Shown here: one piece after another, positions 58,901 through 64,000 of the stretch
Layout: every line of letters begins with the position of its first letter
How positions within the stretch are numbered: the first letter of the stretch is position 1
NCBI GenBank assembly: GCA_007449985.2
Contig: VIIQ02000005.1
Span: 558,001-622,000 of the forward strand
DNA length: 64,000 nucleotides
Source of the DNA: Desmodesmus armatus
Lineage: Eukaryota > Chlorophyta > Chlorophyceae > Sphaeropleales > Scenedesmaceae
Direction of reading: 5' to 3'
Position numbers and translations under genes: made by a program
The notes under the pieces: model-generated
The model's database searches: none
The model's input: the letters and a program-made list of their open reading frames with translations, nothing else
Told to the model about the DNA's origin: nothing

Positions 58901-60352
58901 GAACTTTTGTGACATATCTTGCAATTCCAGGATGATCAGCTGCATCTGAGAGTTGTGCTAAATGATCTGTGCGGTGCTGTGCCACTTGCGCGGTCCCGTC
59001 TGCAGGCCAGGGCGCACTTGGAGGGCAGTGTGCTCCACTTGGCAAGTGCAACATCCCTTTGATTGAAGGCGGTTGCGAATGCGATGCCAATTGTGCTTGT
59101 CGACCGGGTACGTGCATATGCCACTCCGTGTGTGACACAAGGCCCACTCAACGTCAATTAGTATGTTAGCCAGACCATCTGTAGGCCTGAACCTGAGTGG
59201 GCCGCCCCACTTGCACAAGAGATGGGGCAACTGCTGCATGGCCCATGGAATGCGTGCGGCATGCCTGATTGGACAATGACAGAACTGACTTGCAATATTG
59301 CTACATGTCCAGTAGAACAAATGCTGGCTCATGCATCCCTGCCACTTGTCAGAAAGGCCCACAAGCCCCCGGCCAGCATAACATGCGGTTCTGTTTACAA
59401 CAAAAAGGACAGAAGCACAAGCAGGCATGCAACCCACTCACCCCTTGCAAACATGCACAGGCGTCACTGGCGGTGTGCCAACGCTCCTGCGTTGCGGCAT
59501 GTACAGTGTGATGGTATGCATCCATGGAGCACTGCAAGTCCTGCAAGCTGACTTGGACTCCTTGTTGGTGCTGCTTTTACGGCATGTATCCCTTCTGCAG
59601 GACGGGGTGCAGACAACTGTGACAAGTGCAACATCTGGGCACGTGAGGGCGGTTGCAAATGCGACGACAAGTGTGATTGTCGCCCAGGTATGTGCCTGTG
59701 CCTGTTGTACTCCGTGTGTGACACAAGGCCCTCCAACCCTCAAATTTGTATGTCAGCCAGACCACTTGTAGCCCAGAACCTGATTCAGCCGCCACTTGCA
59801 CAAGGCATGAAGCGACTGGCTGCGTGGGCCAAGACTGCGTGTGGCATCCATCTTGTCACATCACACAGTGACAAAACTGACTGCGGCTTTCAAGGTTGTC
59901 AAATTCAGGAATAAACGTCAATTATTCACTTGTAACAACCTCCCTCCCAAGTCTGACTGGGTCAACCAAAAGCTGGCTCATGCCTCACTGCTGTGTCTAC
60001 AGGCCTCGGGCAAGCCCCAACCAGCGTAGTATGTGGGTCTGTCATTTTAGAAAACCAGAAGCGCAAAAGCAGGCATGCAAGCTACTTGCCCCTTGCAGAT
60101 GTGCACAGGCAGTGTGCCGACGGTCTTGCATAGAGCAGGGTGTGCTTTTATGAAGGAAAGAACTGCAAGGCTTGCAAGCTGACTTTCAAGTTCTTGTTGC
60201 TGCTGCTGTCATGGTCTGGCTACACTGCTGGTGGCGTCATTCCTGCAGGACTGGGTGCAGACAAGTGCGACAAATGCAGGATGCAGTACAGTGACGGTGG
60301 CTGCCCCGGGGCATCTGGGCCCAGATGCGATGTGAATTGCGACTGCTTGTAG
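55912..60352 (+). CDS. Cysteine-rich repeat protein, metallothionein-like spacing
   Basis: Unrecognised family. Four exons are well supported: 58260-58331, 59006-59107, 59601-59687 and 60249-60352 (stop). All introns are phase 1, so each internal exon is symmetric. The last three encode related units with six Cys each: C-x(2 or 5)-C-x8-C-x-C-x3-C-x-C in units 1 and 2 (for example GGCKCDDKCDCRPG). Unit 3 has an insertion and ends in NCDCL. The CxC and CxxxC spacing recalls metallothioneins, so metal binding is a reasonable guess. The first exon (55912-55930, MAAARA plus one base) is only a candidate in matching phase; with it the protein is 127 aa. No signal peptide is shown. The first intron would contain the antisense retrotransposon. 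Other exons between 58331 and 59006 cannot be excluded. Confidence 0.55.
56339..58220 (-). mobile_element. 5'-truncated non-LTR (LINE) retrotransposon with reverse transcriptase
   Basis: An open frame of about 625 codons ends at 56339. It carries reverse transcriptase motifs in order: CGFRPGHGTLDAIFTLQHLI, VVFVDFKKAFDKVRRDLL, VSGTKQGSELSPLLFGLFIE, and YADD in VMYADDVGLLSFEA. A C-terminal zinc knuckle follows (CRLC ... HFILEC). No endonuclease domain or first RT motifs are present, since the frame is closed upstream at about 58244, so the copy is 5'-truncated, as LINEs often are. The intact RT frame without stops suggests recent insertion. The 3' part after the stop (down to roughly 56050) is probably element 3' UTR. 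The insertion is antisense to, and apparently within an intron of, the cysteine-rich gene. I could not identify target-site duplications. Confidence 0.85.
58975..60352 (+). repeat. Tandem duplication of exon-intron units (about 0.6 kb each)
   Basis: The cysteine exons start 595 and 648 bp apart. Intron sequence is duplicated with them: AGCCAGACCA ... GCCACTTGCACAAG occurs near 59170 and 59755, CAAGCAGGCATGCAA-type words near 59420 and 60070, and CTGCAAG(T/G)CTTGCAAGCTGACTT-type words near 59535 and 60165. Each unit is therefore exon plus flanking intron copied as a block. Confidence 0.8.
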
Positions 60353-61887
60353 AAGGGTAGCTGCTGTTTGACATGACTTTTGTAGTCGGTGGTCGCTTCA
60401 AAAACGGTGACGCCATGCTGTTGTACTGCAAGAGATCCAGTCTGGAGGACTGTCCATGCCTTGGTCGGTGTTGTGTTTCAGCTGCGAGCACTCAAGAATG
60501 TTATTTGATGGCGTCGAGATCAAAGCAAGGTTCAACATGCAGCGCATGGCTGCCTTGATGGTGCGGGGGAGTGGTGTGCATGCCGGGGGGGGGGGGTGCT
60601 ACCGGTGTGCGCGCACCACAAGCGGCTGACTGTTGCAGTGTCGTGGCGGTGTGCATTGCAAGCTTTGGGTACAGCGGTAGTGTCACTGCAACATGTACAT
60701 AAGTGTCCCGTTCCGCACTGTTATGCAGATGGTACATTGCCCCACCCACGCCCATGGCAAGCGTCTCCGAGGCGATTGTTGCTCTGGGGCACTTGTTGTG
60801 TGCGCCTGTTTCTGTTGTCTGGAAGTAAAAGTGTTCATTGTCTGGAAGTATTAAGGTTACAGGGGAAATGGCACTGCCGCTGCATGTGTCATGTTGTCTT
60901 TGTGCAGTGCATTCCCCATACCACCTTGTATTTCACACAGCGACGGGGTGTGTTAGCAACGTTGCTATCATGCCCTGACAGCAACCGCAAACACAAGTGT
61001 TCCCAGGGGGCTGCGGCCACACCTGACAGCTGGTGGGTTTGCTCACATACTCCCGTCCAGCATAATGATATAGACAGCCGCTGCTGAGTGAAGATCACTC
61101 ACACAACGTCAGCACAGTTATGACCACAGGGTCATCCACTGCAAACAGTACTGTAACCCATTAACCACGACCACAAAGCTTTACTGAGAGGCCTGCCACA
61201 TTCAAGACAAGAGATGGAAATTGCCACTCATCGGTGCACGCTGCAAAAGCTGTTGAGTTGAGTTCTGGCCGACAGCAACTCGTATGTACAGATCGGCAAT
61301 TGCAAATGTACACAGTCACTGCACATCGGTGTACAATACAGTACAACACTGGCAGAGCCTTGCATGCTGCCGCCGACATGCATGGCGCTAGTGTGTTGCG
61401 CTGAACTTCACTTGAAGGTCGGCTCAACACACTCCAGATGATGTGGCTGCACATCTTGCCCCATCAAAAACTGTCACAGCATAACCAAACAGTGCCGGGC
61501 TGCCTGCAACATGCTGCTTGAGCACAAATACAGCACAAGTCCGCCCTTTCTTAGTGCTGGCTGCAAACACAGCACGTCACAATGATGATAACCAACTGCA
61601 CAGCGAACACTTCGAACTGGTGGCCCCAGGACCAGAAGTAGGATTGTATTTACCCTCCCTCTCTCTCACTCCCTCTGTGTCACTGGCACACGGCCAACAG
61701 CAATTTGAATGAGTGCAGCGCAACAGAACAAAGCCCAGTCTCTCCCACCAGCATCAGCCTTGGCAGCAACATCTGTGTGCATGGTGTGGACGCATGTGTG
61801 CCTCATTCCCGAGGTGTGTCCCAGCACCAGCACTCACAGCACACCACAGCAGGCCACCATCAAGTCCAGTTGTGTAGGGGTGCTGCC
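60353..61887. other. Convergent intergenic region without a recognised gene
   Basis: It lies between the cysteine-rich gene (+) and the formamidase gene (-) and should hold both 3' UTRs. Open frames reach about 160 codons but none shows family similarity. A TGTAA occurs near 61150 (+). A poly-G run at 60587-60597 is present. Confidence 0.45.
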
Positions 61888-64000
61888 CTACATGGGCACG
61901 CTGGAGCCGCTGATGACCTTAGGCACATAGCGGCCCCTCCTTGCACCAGGCTTGGCTGCATCAAACACGTACTTGGGGACAGACAGGCCCATGCCCCCTG
62001 CAGCACAAAACAGACAGCAGCAACACATCGCACGTAAGTGCAAGGCACGTAGTCCACACCTTGGATGCTGATGATTCTAACAGACAGCAAGGCTGGTGCT
62101 GCAGCTTGGTCCATGTTGAGAATGTACTGTACGTCCGCTGATCGTCATGCTGTCTTGGCACATGCATGGCAGTAGCTGCTCACAGACCTGACTGCCAGGC
62201 TGGAGCTTTCACTGCTGCTCAAGTGACTGTGCAACTCTGATGAGACAATAGTTTGTCAGGCTGCTCAGGCTTGTGTGTGCAGGGCAGTACAGTGTGGTGC
62301 TGACAGCCATCCAGCCACGGCGCAATCACTTACAGTTGCCGTCCACAACTTGGTGCACCTGCACGGCGGAGGGTACAAGGCATAGGACAGGTCACGGAGG
62401 TGTCAGGTGCAGGACAGGACAGGACAGGAGGCAGTTTCACTGGGTGTTGCAGGATGACGACGTTGCCTTGAAGTGGCGGCAGAGACGTAATGGTGGTTTG
62501 AGACCCCCCTGACAGTCAAGTTGCTAACACTTCCCATCGATACATTCGCCAAACATGCAAGCCCTTGCGGACAGACTAGGCAAGCAAGCCTAGTATCCCA
62601 CCTGGAAGTCGCATGCCACTGTCATGAGGGTGAGGGCCTGGTCCTCAGTGAGGTCAAAGGCAGACATCAGCCAGTTGCGAGCATTCAAGTAGGTGTCTGT
62701 GCACGCACGCAGCAACAATACACAGGACAACGTCAGGTCAGGTAGTGCTGGCAGGGGGGTCAATCTATGTGGCAATGAAAGTAACAGACAGTAGCGTGCA
62801 ACACATGAGTCCTTTCACAAGCCTACAACGGCATGCAGAGCAGCATGGCTCCCAGTCAAGGCTTGGTGCTGTTTGCTGGGGGGGGGGGGGGGGCTGCAGG
62901 CCCCGCCTTGCTGGTGCAGTTGTCGCACGTGCACACAAGAATGCGAGGGGCTGTTGGAACTTACACAATTGACCAGAGCCACAGCCACAATCGCCAATTC
63001 ACACTCACTTGCAAAGGCCTTGTCAAGAGAGCCTCCCACCCTGCCAATGGTTGTGGGTACCTCAAGGTCATTCAGGTAGTCATTGTAGGCAAAGCCATGG
63101 ACAATCCACTCGTTGGCGTTCTCAAGCAGGGGGAAGGTCAGGCCTGTGGGAAGAACGGCAATGGCATGTTGCTCTCCAATATTGTTTCCACGTCATGAAC
63201 ATAGTGCTGATCAGTACTGGGTGTGCTGCTGTGGACGGCTGGCCCCGAGAAGTTGCAGCCTCACTCGAACACTGCTCAGCTTGACATTGGCTTGACATTG
63301 GGCTGCCAGAACTGACAACATGAGTCCTCGTTTCGATAACACACACATGCAGAAACACACAGCTGCATATACAGTGCACTCTGACACCCTACAGACTGCC
63401 TCACGACCCTGCCGAAGGCCACAAAGCAGCAGTAGGGCCGTTGCCGCCACAGCCGGCAGTGCACTGCTAGGCAGCTGATTGCCCACCTTGACAAGCTTGG
63501 GCAGGGTTGCCTTTTTGTGCAGGGTAATCTTCACGCGTGCAGTGATGGATGTCTCAACTGCTGTGCCGTCAAGCTCAGAGTCACCCTGGGCGGCGTGGGC
63601 ATCACCCATTGACAGCAGGGCACCCTGAACCTGCAGGACAAACACAGCAGCACCCATTGCGGTCAGCAACCAAGTGTGAGCATAATGATGCTTATAAGCC
63701 CGTGTGGCCGCCCTGTGGGAGCAACAACATCATGCAATCATGCAATCAAGCAACGATATTGGGTGCTTGGCAATGTTCATAGACCCAGTGGTAGGACCAG
63801 TGCATCTGCCAGATGTGGCACGTGGTGAGTGGTATTCTGTTGCCATCAGCCACAGAGGCTGCTGGGTGGCTGTGTTTACCTGCACAGGGTAGTACATAGT
63901 GGCGCCCTTGCCAATGCGGCGGTTGTCAATGTTGCCTCCAAAGTTCTGCAGCAAACACGTGACAAGAGGTACAAACACACCAGCATCAGCAGCACCGTGA
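61888..64000 (-). CDS. Acetamidase/formamidase, partial (5' end beyond the window)
   Basis: FmdA/AmdA family enzymes hydrolyse formamide or acetamide to ammonia and the acid. Exons in transcript order: 63880-63945 (FGGNIDNRRIGKGATMYYPVQ), 63487-63630 (GALLSMGDAHAAQGDSELDG, the diagnostic metal-site motif, then ETSITARVKITLHKK), 63009 to 63143 or 63171 (LTFPLLENANEWIVHGFAYN), 62602-62696 (LMSAFDLTEDQALTLMTVA), 62334-62358 (VHQVVDGN) and 61888-61997 (GMGLSVPKYVFDAAK, ending at a TAG). The junction before the third listed exon is unclear. The strong acceptor CCCACAG at 63144 gives the wrong phase; a weaker AG that starts the exon at 63171 keeps the phase and adds a few residues. The N-terminal half of the protein lies to the right of base 64000. 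The form is closer to fungal and bacterial FmdA than to plant enzymes; substrate unproven. Confidence 0.88.

Noticed and set aside
1..64000. tRNA, rRNA, CRISPR arrays, bacterial operons
   Set aside because: I looked for B-box-like GGTTCGAATCC, rRNA words and regularly spaced repeats and saw none. The 39.6-kb repeat is too degenerate and irregular for CRISPR, and the window is eukaryotic.

Overview
The window is nuclear DNA from a eukaryote, most likely a chlorophyte green alga (class Chlorophyceae is my best guess; I cannot name a genus). Genes are cut into many short exons by GT-AG introns of roughly 80-700 bp. Coding and non-coding DNA alike are full of CAG/CTG triplets that encode Ala/Gln runs. 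Several genes end with the algal poly(A) signal TGTAA. The protein set is eukaryotic: cytosolic-type ValRS and TrpRS, mTERF, CIA30, a three-repeat MYB, an RRM protein and a U-box E3.

Layout, left to right. 1-1509: no gene, but a MITE-like inverted-repeat element. 1510-4226 (+): an mTERF-family organelle nucleic-acid-binding protein. 4654-17105 (+): cytosolic valyl-tRNA synthetase in 24 exons, with GST-like N-terminus, HIGH, KMSKS and a C-terminal coiled coil. 18275-19936 (-): dephospho-CoA kinase. 20339-21922 (-): CIA30/NDUFAF1-type complex I assembly factor. 22280-25827 (+): tryptophanyl-tRNA synthetase, divergent from CIA30 across 357 bp that hold a telo-box. 26730-33835 (+): a very large three-repeat MYB protein. 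34783-38193 (+): a four-RRM CELF/FCA-like protein. 38194-42386: about 4.2 kb without a recognised gene, with a degenerate repeat. 42387-43381 (-): a 70-aa membrane protein. 44002-46865 (-): a zinc-type medium-chain dehydrogenase, divergent from 47213-49193 (+), a uroporphyrinogen-III methyltransferase-like protein. 50154-52480 (-): a secreted class 3 lipase. 53424-55775 (+): a tail-anchored U-box protein. 55912?-60352 (+): a small cysteine-rich protein built from duplicated symmetric exons, whose first intron probably hosts a 5'-truncated non-LTR retrotransposon (about 56339-58220, -). 61888 to beyond the window end (-): an acetamidase/formamidase.

The genes do not form one pathway. Themes are translation (two tRNA synthetases), mitochondrial or organelle maintenance (mTERF, CIA30, perhaps the 70-aa protein), cofactor synthesis (CoA, siroheme-type methyltransferase) and regulation (MYB, RRM, U-box). 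Gene models were assembled by hand from splice signals, reading phase and family similarity. For most genes the exon lengths sum to a multiple of three. In three places one extra G in a poly-G run is needed to keep a conserved frame (ValRS exon 10 and two sites in the MYB gene). These look like homopolymer errors in the assembly or real frameshifts. The least explained parts are the cysteine-rich repeat gene with its duplicated exon-intron units, the U-box/helical-bundle/tail-anchor architecture, and the G-tract/C-tract organisation of ValRS introns.
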